Origin: an uncultured Prevotella sp.
GTDB lineage: Bacteria; Bacteroidota; Bacteroidia; Bacteroidales; Bacteroidaceae
Direction: 5' to 3'
Assembly: GCA_945863825.1 (NCBI GenBank)
Contig: CAMBBY010000005.1
Location: 1 to 18,017 of the forward strand
Length of the DNA stretch: 18,017 bases
The notes beneath the pieces were generated by a model. That model saw nothing but the letters and a program-made list of their open reading frames with translations, was not told the DNA's origin and searched no databases. Positions 1-6,994 of the stretch are shown here, one piece after another. Position 1 is the first letter of the stretch. The number at the start of each line of letters is the position of its first letter. The position numbers and the translations under genes are program-made.

Positions 1-137
1 CAGACTGATGGAAAGGATGTAAGCAAGGGAAGAAACTGTATTTATTACTTTCCAACAAATTAGGATTAAATGGGTCAGGACATCAAGGCAGTATGTGCTG
101 AATATCTATTCATGTAACAACGCTTATGCTGATGTGT
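1..137 (+). pseudogene. Decayed 5' part of the GNAT gene
   Basis: The bases before the open acetyltransferase frame still look like the missing N-terminal half, but broken. Frame 1 reads a KGRNCIYYFPTN-like stretch, then stops at 61-63 and 67-69, then DIKAVCAEYLF (79-111). Frame 2 continues NNAYADV (116-136). Skipping base 137 joins this to frame 3 as NAYADVSRIPGSRKKKV, which resembles the segment before the acetyl-CoA motif in this GNAT group. Two stops and two frame changes within 140 bases indicate a dead gene. The family resemblance of the N-terminal part is from memory. Alternatively, 1-63 could be the tail of an unrelated upstream gene. Confidence 0.45.
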
Positions 138-506
138 TCCAGAATTCCAGGTTCACGCAAGAAGAAGGTTAAAGGGGCTATACCTCGCGACAAGCATTAT
201 GCTTCTTATCCAGCCGTAATGATCGGAAGACTTGGCGTTAGTCAATCAATGCAAGGAAAAAACTTAGGAACGGAGGTTTTGGACTTCATCAAAGCATGGC
301 TCGTTGACCCTATGAACAAAACCGGTTGCAGATTTGTGTTTGTTGATTCCTATAATCAAGATAAGAACTTCAAGTTCTATGAGCGCAATGGCTTTAAGTT
401 CCTCTTCAGTTCAGAGGAACAAGAACGTGAGTTCCGTGATTTGAAGCCAGATAAACCTTTGAATACAAGATTGATGTACTTTGACCTCATTGAGTTGTTG
501 AACTGA
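126..506 (+). CDS. GNAT family N-acetyltransferase, C-terminal part (truncated)
   Basis: This 126-residue open frame is the C-terminal two thirds of a GNAT acetyltransferase, which transfers an acetyl group from acetyl-CoA to an amine. Visible marks are SRKKKV, YPAVMIGRLGV (the strand before the acetyl-CoA loop), SMQGKNLGTEVLDFIKAW (loop and following helix), CRFVFVDSYN and the C-terminal FYERNGFKFL. Relatives are usually about 160-180 residues, so the N-terminal strand-helix region is missing. The frame is closed upstream by a TGA at 99-101, so ATG 126 is only the first available start. The acetyl-CoA motif normally reads Q-x-x-G-x-G; here residues 43-48 are QGKNLG, with Asn in place of the first Gly. 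Many relatives are toxins paired with a DUF1778-type antitoxin, but none is visible here. Probably a non-functional remnant; fold assignment is confident, activity is not. Confidence 0.8.
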   Translation: MLMCSRIPGSRKKKVKGAIPRDKHYASYPAVMIGRLGVSQSMQGKNLGTEVLDFIKAWLVDPMNKTGCRFVFVDSYNQDKNFKFYERNGFKFLFSSEEQEREFRDLKPDKPLNTRLMYFDLIELLN

Positions 507-530
507 TATTCAACACAATACACATCACAT

Positions 531-557
531 AAGTTCAGCCTTCGGGTTGGGCTTTTT
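531..557 (+). terminator. Rho-independent terminator, UUCG loop
   Basis: Bases 531-540 (AAGTTCAGCC) pair over their full length with 545-554 (GGTTGGGCTT), using three G-U pairs. The loop is TTCG (541-544) and a T run follows (553-557). It starts 24 bases after the GNAT stop codon and would end that transcript. Confidence 0.8.
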
Positions 558-676
558 CTGTGTTGTTTCAAGATTTGAGATGAATATTTCAGTCTTGGCA
601 ATGAATGTAGCAAACCTTGGGATGAAATTGTTTGTTCGACATAAATTTGTGATGCCCTCTACTTGTCCTTATTTTG

Positions 677-806
677 GTCTTAATAGACGATCTGTTTCGG
701 TCTTCTATTAGGACTAATCTTTGTCATCTATTATGCCTCATTCTGGGCCTAAGTTATGATCCATGCCAGTCATAACTTATGATGCGACTACGTCTTAAGT
801 AAAGAC
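677..806. repeat. Cluster of three stem-loops
   Basis: Three inverted repeats follow one another. 677-690 pairs with 701-714 (13 of 14 positions, 10-base loop). 750-759 (TAAGTTATGA) pairs perfectly with 770-779 (10-base loop). 792-796 (GTCTT) pairs with 802-806 (5-base loop). Intervening words such as TTAGGACTAAT and GGGCCTAAG resemble degenerate intergenic repeats I recall from Bacteroides and Prevotella. None has a U-tract, so they are not ordinary terminators. Function unknown. Confidence 0.5.
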
Positions 807-988
807 CTATTCTTACACTTACTGCAAATCGTAACAAACAAAGATATTCTCATTCATGGTTCACGCGATATATTACATAAAAATCAGATAAGAAACAAAC
901 AATTTGAAGTCAATTTGTAAGTTTTAACATTCATTTAGTGACAAAATCGGGCTTTTTTAGGGTGCTATTAGCATTTTCTTTCATTTTC

Positions 989-1021
989 TTTGTTTAATTT
1001 CATAAAAAAGTGTTATTTTTG
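989..1021 (+). promoter_or_regulatory. Bacteroidetes-type promoter (TTTG-N21-TATTTTTG)
   Basis: TTTG at 989-992 and TATTTTTG at 1014-1021 match the Bacteroidetes -33 (TTTG) and -7 (TAnnTTTG) elements exactly, with a 21-base spacer. Transcription would begin near 1028. No recognisable gene follows for about 600 bases, so the product is either a small RNA or a small unrecognised protein. Confidence 0.6.
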
Positions 1022-1028
1022 CAATTAG

Positions 1029-1211
1029 GAATATTGTGTTCTGACGGATTTACCTTTCAAAGGTTGCCTTAAAGATGCATTTCCCTCGTCCTATGAGCAC
1101 ACGCCGTGCCACTGGCAGGACAACCCCTCGTCAGAGGAGGATAGGTGGGCAAATATGGACGAAAACATAATAGAAAGGCGTTTACTTGACGCTCTGTTCT
1201 TGACGAACTGA
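1029..1211 (+). other. Possible small transcribed unit or gene relic downstream of the 989-1021 promoter
   Basis: From 1029 to a TGA at 1209-1211 one frame stays open for 60 codons without an early ATG. It reads protein-like, for example HWQDNPSSEEDRWANMDENI and ERRLLDALFLTN, and its only internal ATG is at 1155. A second frame has ATG 1075 to TAA 1170, encoding a 31-residue peptide very rich in Arg. At RNA level several small hairpins are possible: ACCTT/AAGGT near 1050, TGCCA/TGGCA near 1110, CCTC/GAGG near 1130. I cannot tell whether this is a noncoding RNA, a small ORF or a relic, and I recognise no family. Confidence 0.25.
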
Positions 1212-1361
1212 AATCTCGCAAATTTCTAAATCCAGTCATGGACAAAGCAACGGTAGATGCCCCGGTGTGAATTTTATCACAACCGATGATGTAACTTGAC
1301 AGCATGAATTGTACCCATACGATTCATGTCATATTAGGTTTATCATGTGGTAACATTTCAT

Positions 1362-1456
1362 ACGGCGTGGGCTCAGGCGTTGTCTGTTCAACTGGATTAG
1401 GCAATGCGAGAGCCTCAGTTCGTGGGATAGACAACAAGCGGTTCCCACGTCTCTTC
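1362..1456 (+). ncRNA. 6S-like RNA (long hairpin with internal bubble)
   Basis: A long imperfect hairpin forms from successive arms. 1364-1371 pairs with 1444-1451 (closing stem GGCGTGGG, one G-U). 1379-1385 (GTTGTCT) pairs with 1429-1435. 1390-1394 (AACTG) pairs with 1416-1420. 1399-1402 (AGGC) pairs with 1412-1415. The loop is 1403-1411. Asymmetric unpaired stretches (1386-1389 opposite 1421-1428) form an internal bubble. A closing stem, bubble and terminal stem are the layout of 6S RNA, which binds the RNA polymerase holoenzyme by mimicking an open promoter. The Bacteroidales representative is, as I recall, related to the Bacteroidales-1 motif. It is followed by a T-rich stretch (1450-1459). 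The structure is clear; the 6S identity is inference, and the strand is chosen from the T-rich tail. Confidence 0.45.
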
Positions 1457-1558
1457 TTTAAATAACTGGCTTGTCATAATGGGAGCTATGACGTAAAAAT
1501 GTATTGACCGATATAGATATGAAGCTCCTAAAGCTCAGATTTATTAGAATTAAAGTTC

Positions 1559-1589
1559 ATTGTAGCATATTGGTGCTATGATTCTTTTG
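1559..1589 (+). promoter_or_regulatory. Candidate promoter of the large operon
   Basis: ATTG at 1559-1562 lies 19 bases before TTCTTTTG at 1582-1589, one mismatch from TAnnTTTG. Transcription would start near 1597, leaving a leader of about 45 bases before ATG 1641. The box lies between two copies of GCTATGATT (1575-1583 and 1589-1597). The leader is A/T-rich with no Shine-Dalgarno sequence, as is usual in this phylum. Confidence 0.35.
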
Positions 1590-1640
1590 CTATGATTTTT
1601 TTTGTAAGACATAATCGAAAACAACAAATATATAACTTTT

Positions 1641-4600
1641 ATGAAAAAAACAATTAGCTTTGCGTTAGCTTGTTTATTAGCAAGTTATATCGCTTTTGCC
1701 ATCACTGGCAACAGCTCGTCATTAACGAGTCTTATTAAGAGTTCTGTATCATCCGTCGAAAGCATGCTCGACTTAAATGATTCTAGACTCAAGAAGTCGA
1801 ATGAAAGTTTTTCATTTTCGCACAAAATTGCAAGAAAAGCGAATGCCTATAATGGTTTGGGTGAACTATGGGGGTATTATCTTGGATCTGGGGAAGATTT
1901 AGAGGGAGTAGGAATGAGCAGCGTCGGTACATTTGCTGCTGGAATTATTGTTAACTCTGATCCAAGTAGTCTTATTACGGCTGTAAATGTGCCAGTTTTA
2001 TCAACAAACACATCCAATGTTAGTGTAAGCATTTGTGCTCCAAACGACATGAACACACCATTGGTTACAAAAAGCGTTGAGAACGTTTCTATAGGTTATA
2101 ACACGATTCTACTCGACGAACCTGTTTCAATTCCAAATGAAGGACAACTTTTTGTTTATTACACATTTACAGTTGATTCATTGCAGTCGGATTCGGACAA
2201 TTATCCAATAGCAATAGCAAATGTAGATACCCCTGTCCCTGGTAGTTGTTACATAAGCACAGGAGACGGTTGGTATGACAATTATGAAAATAATTGGGTT
2301 TCTGCTTTGCAAGTGTATATTGTATCTCCTACTTATAGTGTTTACAACGAGAATTTTGAAAGTTGGACTTCTACCAATCACGAAGACAGTTCTACATCGG
2401 AATACACATGGAATCTTGATTGTCTGCCAAACACAACATTGTCATTCGACTACATGGTAAGTAGCGAATCTGGATGTGATTGCCTCTTAGTGTCTTTGGA
2501 TAGTACAGAGATTCTAAATAAAAGTGGAGAACAGTCAGGTAATTTAAAGATTACTATTTCTGAAGCAGGTAGTCATACTCTTAAGGCACAATATTCTAAA
2601 GATGGCTCTGTAAATAATGGAACAGACGAAGCTTCTGTCCGAAACATAAAATTGTCTATAGCTGAAATAGATAATGACTACTTGAAGGGTTATGTGGGAA
2701 ATCTTATAGATGTAGTTCAAGGAAAATATGAGTTACTTAGTGGCTTTGATGCAATAATTGCTCAATTAGAAACTTCCATTACAGAATTAAATGCTATGGT
2801 TGATTCTGTAGAGGAACTGTCTGTAATAATGAGTAAGGCCAATGAATTAACCGCATTGTCCAATAAGGGTCTCGATGTTAAGGACAAATATTATCAGCTC
2901 TGCGGTATAGTAAAAGAGAATAAGGAACTATACACAGTAACCGGCAATGTCGAATTGGGTAATGTTATTGCACAAGCAGAGGTTCTTGTCAACGCAAAAG
3001 CAACTCTCACAACAGAATCATTAGATGCCATAGAAAATGCAATACAAACTATAACTGTTGTCATAGATGGAATGAATTTGTTAGGAACCAAAGTGTGGGA
3101 TTTCAACATAAGTTCTGAAACGGTTGCAAGTTTAGAATATGATTCTAACAATTATGGAAGCTGGAGTAATTACGGTGAATATTATAGGCATTACCCATCT
3201 TCTAATAATTGGAGTCAGTTGTCTTATTACTGTGAGAATGGAACAATGCGTAACATTCCAGAAACTGAAGGTCTCTATTTTTACAATGGAGGTAATCGTT
3301 GGTGCATCTATACAGATGGAACTAATAGAATAAACTCATATGGTTCTGGTTCTAATTATGCTTTCATGATTCCAAATCTGACAAAAGGACAAATTGTTAC
3401 AATAAATTATTCTACAGGTAGTAATGGAAATACACGAGGGATTACTCGTTATTCTGACAATACAACACTTGTTTCTGGTCAGGACAGAACAACAACTACT
3501 GCAGACGTTAGTTATGAAGTGACTTCAAATGGCAATGTATCTTTCTACCCTTATAATGGTGATATTTTTATTAATTCTATTTCCTTGACTGTACCTGGAG
3601 ATCCTCTCAGACTGGCAGAACTTCGCATGGAAGTTGCTGAGTATATTGCCACATTGGATAGTTTCCCTGGCCTCAAGAGTGAGCTGCAGACAGCATATAA
3701 TAATGCCGTTATTACGGAGGAAGAAGCAGACGTTGAAAATATTATCAACAATCTCAAGAACACTTTGAACAATGTAAAGAAGGCTATTGAGGTTTATCCT
3801 ACTATTCTCACCGACATAGAATCTGCTAAAACTGTACTAGAACAAGAGGCTTATGTCGAACTTTCTGAAGCACTTGCCCTCGGAACCGCCATTGACGTTA
3901 ATACTTCAACAAGTGCAGATTATATAGCTGCTTTTGATGCTCTTGAAACGACATTGGCAATCTACAATTCAGATAAGGTTGAAATGGCAGATTGGGCATT
4001 TAATACAAGCAGTGTATATACGGTAGATGGCCTCCGCTATTATCTTGACACAACACATAATCTTGCAGAGTTTATTAACTTCAACACCAGCGATGCTTAC
4101 TCTGGTGTACTTAATATCCCTGCTACAATCCGTTACAATGGCACAACTTACACTGTCGTTGCAATGATAAATAATAGTAGATATACCCAGAGTAACATTA
4201 CCAGTGTAACATTGCCAAAATCGCTTAGACATATAGGCGACTATGGATTGGGTTACTTCAGCAACGTTCGTTCTATCGAAATTCCAGAGAACGTGACTTC
4301 TATGGGAAGCTATGTATTCAGCAATTCAAGCAATCTCACATCTATCAAGATGAATGCTGTAGTTCCCCCAGCTATTAGTTCTATGAGCGGTAGTTCTTAC
4401 AAGAAGATTACCATTCCCGCAGAAAGTTTCCATGCCTATCGTATCGCAAGTGTTTGGAAGGATAACATATTGATTGGAGGTGATGGTGTAACTGTTTCTA
4501 CCGGCAAGGTTGTTGCAGGTGATCTTGGTCATGTTGTTCTCGACGAAGCTACATACCTTCAGGAAGTAAACAAATTGATCATTGATGAGGGTACACTTAA

Positions 4601-6986
4601 CAATGATGACTGGAATACAATCAAGTCAATGACAAACCTCATTGAGGTGGATATGTCTGGTGTAACTATGTCATCTTTGCCAGCAAATGCTTTCGATGGA
4701 AGATGGGCAATTGAAAGTATCAAACTCCCTCACAACGTTACCTCTATTGGCAACTATGCTCTACGTGGTACTGGTATAAAGGAGATTACTTTGCCTGAAT
4801 CAATAACCACATTGGGCGAATACGCATTCAATAACTGTGATTCTCTTCGCACTATTTCCATTCCTGAAACAATAAGCACTATTCCAAGCTATTGTTTTAA
4901 TGACTGTAACAATCTCAGGAAAGTAGAATTGCCAAGTGCACTTACTTCTATTAATCAGTACGCATTCAATAACTGTAATGCGCTGAGCGAGGTTACCTTA
5001 CCTTCAAGCTTGACCTCAATTGGTAGTTACGCATTCCGCTACTGTCCAATCAAGACAATTGAAATACCTGCTGGTATAACAGCCATTAACAACTGTTCTT
5101 TTGCCGACAATAGTGCATTAGATAGTCTGTTCATTCCAGAAACTGTAACAACCATCAATTCTAATGCATTCTATAACTGTTCTTCTTTAAAGAATGTTAA
5201 GTTTAGTGAAGGTCTTGCAAACCTGTATAGTTACGCATTCTATAATTGTAAGCGACTTACAGAAATCGTTCTTCCAAGTTCTCTTGAGAAGTGTGAAGGC
5301 GCTCCATTCTATGGTTGCTCAGGTATTAAGAAAGTGGAAGCACGTTCTGTAATACCTCCAACAACTAGTGGTAGCTGTCCTTTGAGCAATGTCACCCTGA
5401 ATGATGTAGTTCTATATGTACCATCGTGGAGTACAAGTGAATATCCTCTTGCTGATGGCTGGTCTTCATTCTACACTGTAGAAGTTTCTGATTTTATGCC
5501 TCAGTACATAAAAGTAAATAAGGACTTTTATTTTACAGTGCGTGATACCATCTCATCAGATTACCGTCCTAATATTTCTATGACTTATTCTAGTGTAGAA
5601 TCAACAGATGCATATGGTCATACAAATTACGAAAGAGGAAATCTTACCGTTAGTGGAAGAAGTAAACTTGCTGTAAACGATTTGTCTATAGTCATTTCTC
5701 CTTTCGCAAAATACTACTCTGATCATAACGTTGCAAATGGTTATGAATACGATAACTATCGTACAAATCTCAATAGTACATCACTTATTGTAAATGGAGA
5801 AATGCGTGCCGAAAATGTACGTATGGATCTCAACAATTACAATAGTCGTTGGCAGTTCGTTACATTCCCATTCGATGTAAAGGTGAGTGATATTGTACCA
5901 CAAAAAGAAACCATTTCATGGGTGATCCGCGGACATAACAGTGCTATGCGTGCTGCCGGTAAAGTTGATTCTGTTTGGGTTAATCTAACTGCTGATGATG
6001 TTCTTGAAGCTGGCAAGGGATACATTATGCATAACTACCAACCTGATTATACCAACTCCTGGTTCTGTGTTTATCCTCTCAAGAACTCTGTCAACCGTCA
6101 GCTTATCTTCTCTTCTGAGGATCGTACCATTGAACTTGAAGAGAATCTTGCTGAGTTTGACCATAACCGCTCATGGAACCTCATCGGTAATCCATATCCT
6201 TGTTTCTACGACTCACGCTTTATGGATTTCGATGCTCCATTCTTGGTTTGGAACAGCTATAACCAGAACTACGTTGCTTACAACCCTGCTGATGATGCAT
6301 ACATTCTCTCTCCTGGTGAGGCATTCTTCGTACAGCGTCCTTTTGAACAGGAATCAATTACATTCCGCAAGGAAGGTCGTCAGACTCATCGTTACGCTCG
6401 TGAAATGGCTCTTGATGCGCCCGCTCGCGCAAAAGCAGCAAGCAACAACGTTAGAACTATCTACAATCTGACGCTGCAGCAGGACACTCTTATTGACCGC
6501 ACTCGTGTAGTATTCAATGATGCAGCAACTCTTGCATACGAAATGAGTCGTGATGCAGCCAAGTTTGCAAGCACCGAGAGAAATGTACCTCAGATATTCA
6601 CTATAGCTGACAAAACACGCTATGCAATCAATGAACGTCCATTCGCAACTGGAGATGTCGCACTTGGTGTATATTGTGGTGTTGAGGGAGATTTCACTAT
6701 TTCTCTTGATCAGACATTCGGATGTAAAGTAGTTCTTGAAGATAAACTTGCGAATAAGTTTGTCGAACTTACAGCAGATAACAGTTATACATTTAGCGCA
6801 TTCGCTGGCGAGGATTTGACTCGTTTCGTTTTGCATTTTGAGAATGATGCTACCGGCGTAGATAATATCAATATTGATAACGCGAATACCGAAGATGCTA
6901 TTTACAACCTACAAGGTATCAAGGTAAATAGCACTAACAACAAGGGTATCTATATCAAGAATGGTCAGAAAACAATTATTAAATAA
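1641..6986 (+). CDS. BspA-like leucine-rich-repeat secreted surface protein (1781 aa)
   Basis: A very large secreted protein, probably an adhesin or scaffold. Residues 1-20 are a signal peptide (MKKTISFALACL, cleavage near AFA). Residues about 68-231 form a beta domain (GELWGYYLG...FAAGIIV...VNVPVLSTNTSNVSV) and about 235-340 a jelly-roll-like one. Residues about 345-475 and 653-774 are helical spacers with FIVAR-like character, flanking a Tyr/Asn-rich domain (about 480-650, starting VWDFN). BspA-type LRR_5 repeats occur as a short cluster (853-912) and a ten-unit array (1000-1228). About 1400-1735 is a beta-rich C-terminal region with SWNLIGNPYP and LSPGEAFFVQRP. The tail (about 1740-1781) contains AIYNLQGIKV and KGIYIKNGQK. 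First gene of the putative three-gene operon, with only eight bases before the next start. The LRR assignment is firm; adhesion and tail-based sorting are inferred. The N-terminal half looks more AT-rich than the C-terminal half. Confidence 0.9.
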   Translation: MKKTISFALACLLASYIAFAITGNSSSLTSLIKSSVSSVESMLDLNDSRLKKSNESFSFSHKIARKANAYNGLGELWGYYLGSGEDLEGVGMSSVGTFAAGIIVNSDPSSLITAVNVPVLSTNTSNVSVSICAPNDMNTPLVTKSVENVSIGYNTILLDEPVSIPNEGQLFVYYTFTVDSLQSDSDNYPIAIANVDTPVPGSCYISTGDGWYDNYENNWVSALQVYIVSPTYSVYNENFESWTSTNHEDSSTSEYTWNLDCLPNTTLSFDYMVSSESGCDCLLVSLDSTEILNKSGEQSGNLKITISEAGSHTLKAQYSKDGSVNNGTDEASVRNIKLSIAEIDNDYLKGYVGNLIDVVQGKYELLSGFDAIIAQLETSITELNAMVDSVEELSVIMSKANELTALSNKGLDVKDKYYQLCGIVKENKELYTVTGNVELGNVIAQAEVLVNAKATLTTESLDAIENAIQTITVVIDGMNLLGTKVWDFNISSETVASLEYDSNNYGSWSNYGEYYRHYPSSNNWSQLSYYCENGTMRNIPETEGLYFYNGGNRWCIYTDGTNRINSYGSGSNYAFMIPNLTKGQIVTINYSTGSNGNTRGITRYSDNTTLVSGQDRTTTTADVSYEVTSNGNVSFYPYNGDIFINSISLTVPGDPLRLAELRMEVAEYIATLDSFPGLKSELQTAYNNAVITEEEADVENIINNLKNTLNNVKKAIEVYPTILTDIESAKTVLEQEAYVELSEALALGTAIDVNTSTSADYIAAFDALETTLAIYNSDKVEMADWAFNTSSVYTVDGLRYYLDTTHNLAEFINFNTSDAYSGVLNIPATIRYNGTTYTVVAMINNSRYTQSNITSVTLPKSLRHIGDYGLGYFSNVRSIEIPENVTSMGSYVFSNSSNLTSIKMNAVVPPAISSMSGSSYKKITIPAESFHAYRIASVWKDNILIGGDGVTVSTGKVVAGDLGHVVLDEATYLQEVNKLIIDEGTLNNDDWNTIKSMTNLIEVDMSGVTMSSLPANAFDGRWAIESIKLPHNVTSIGNYALRGTGIKEITLPESITTLGEYAFNNCDSLRTISIPETISTIPSYCFNDCNNLRKVELPSALTSINQYAFNNCNALSEVTLPSSLTSIGSYAFRYCPIKTIEIPAGITAINNCSFADNSALDSLFIPETVTTINSNAFYNCSSLKNVKFSEGLANLYSYAFYNCKRLTEIVLPSSLEKCEGAPFYGCSGIKKVEARSVIPPTTSGSCPLSNVTLNDVVLYVPSWSTSEYPLADGWSSFYTVEVSDFMPQYIKVNKDFYFTVRDTISSDYRPNISMTYSSVESTDAYGHTNYERGNLTVSGRSKLAVNDLSIVISPFAKYYSDHNVANGYEYDNYRTNLNSTSLIVNGEMRAENVRMDLNNYNSRWQFVTFPFDVKVSDIVPQKETISWVIRGHNSAMRAAGKVDSVWVNLTADDVLEAGKGYIMHNYQPDYTNSWFCVYPLKNSVNRQLIFSSEDRTIELEENLAEFDHNRSWNLIGNPYPCFYDSRFMDFDAPFLVWNSYNQNYVAYNPADDAYILSPGEAFFVQRPFEQESITFRKEGRQTHRYAREMALDAPARAKAASNNVRTIYNLTLQQDTLIDRTRVVFNDAATLAYEMSRDAAKFASTERNVPQIFTIADKTRYAINERPFATGDVALGVYCGVEGDFTISLDQTFGCKVVLEDKLANKFVELTADNSYTFSAFAGEDLTRFVLHFENDATGVDNINIDNANTEDAIYNLQGIKVNSTNNKGIYIKNGQKTIIK
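4197..5324 (+). repeat. BspA-type LRR_5 repeats within the first large gene
   Basis: Ten units of 22-23 residues run from 4638 to 5324 (residues 1000-1228). Each has the pattern L/I-x-x-I/V-x-[LI]P-x-x-[LIV]-x-x-I-x-x-x-A/C-F-x-x-C, for example IKEITLPESITTLGEYAF. Two to three earlier units (4197 to about 4370) are separated from the array by a non-repeat linker. Many units keep the NC or YNC ending typical of BspA and Treponema LRRs, which mediate binding to host proteins or other bacteria in characterised members. Confidence 0.85.
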
Positions 6987-6994
6987 GGTGTAGC

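Larger units (their letters stand above)
558..1640. other. Long intergenic region without a clear protein gene
   Basis: About 1.08 kb between the GNAT terminator and the first large gene. No recognisable protein or tRNA was found on either strand. It contains three successive stem-loops (677-806), an AT-rich stretch (about 840-1020), a consensus promoter (989-1021), a short open stretch with small hairpins (1029-1211), a 6S-like hairpin (1364-1451) and the leader of the large operon (about 1559-1640). A 78-codon open frame on the minus strand (1069-1305) shows no family resemblance and is not called. Confidence 0.7.

Noticed and set aside
1069..1305. 78-codon minus-strand open frame in the intergenic region
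   Set aside because: No family resemblance and no promoter on that strand; the plus strand has the promoter.
1641..1700. Lipoprotein signal in the first large protein (ALAC)
   Set aside because: The cysteine is at residue 11, inside the hydrophobic core and without a canonical lipobox; cleavage after AFA by signal peptidase I fits better.
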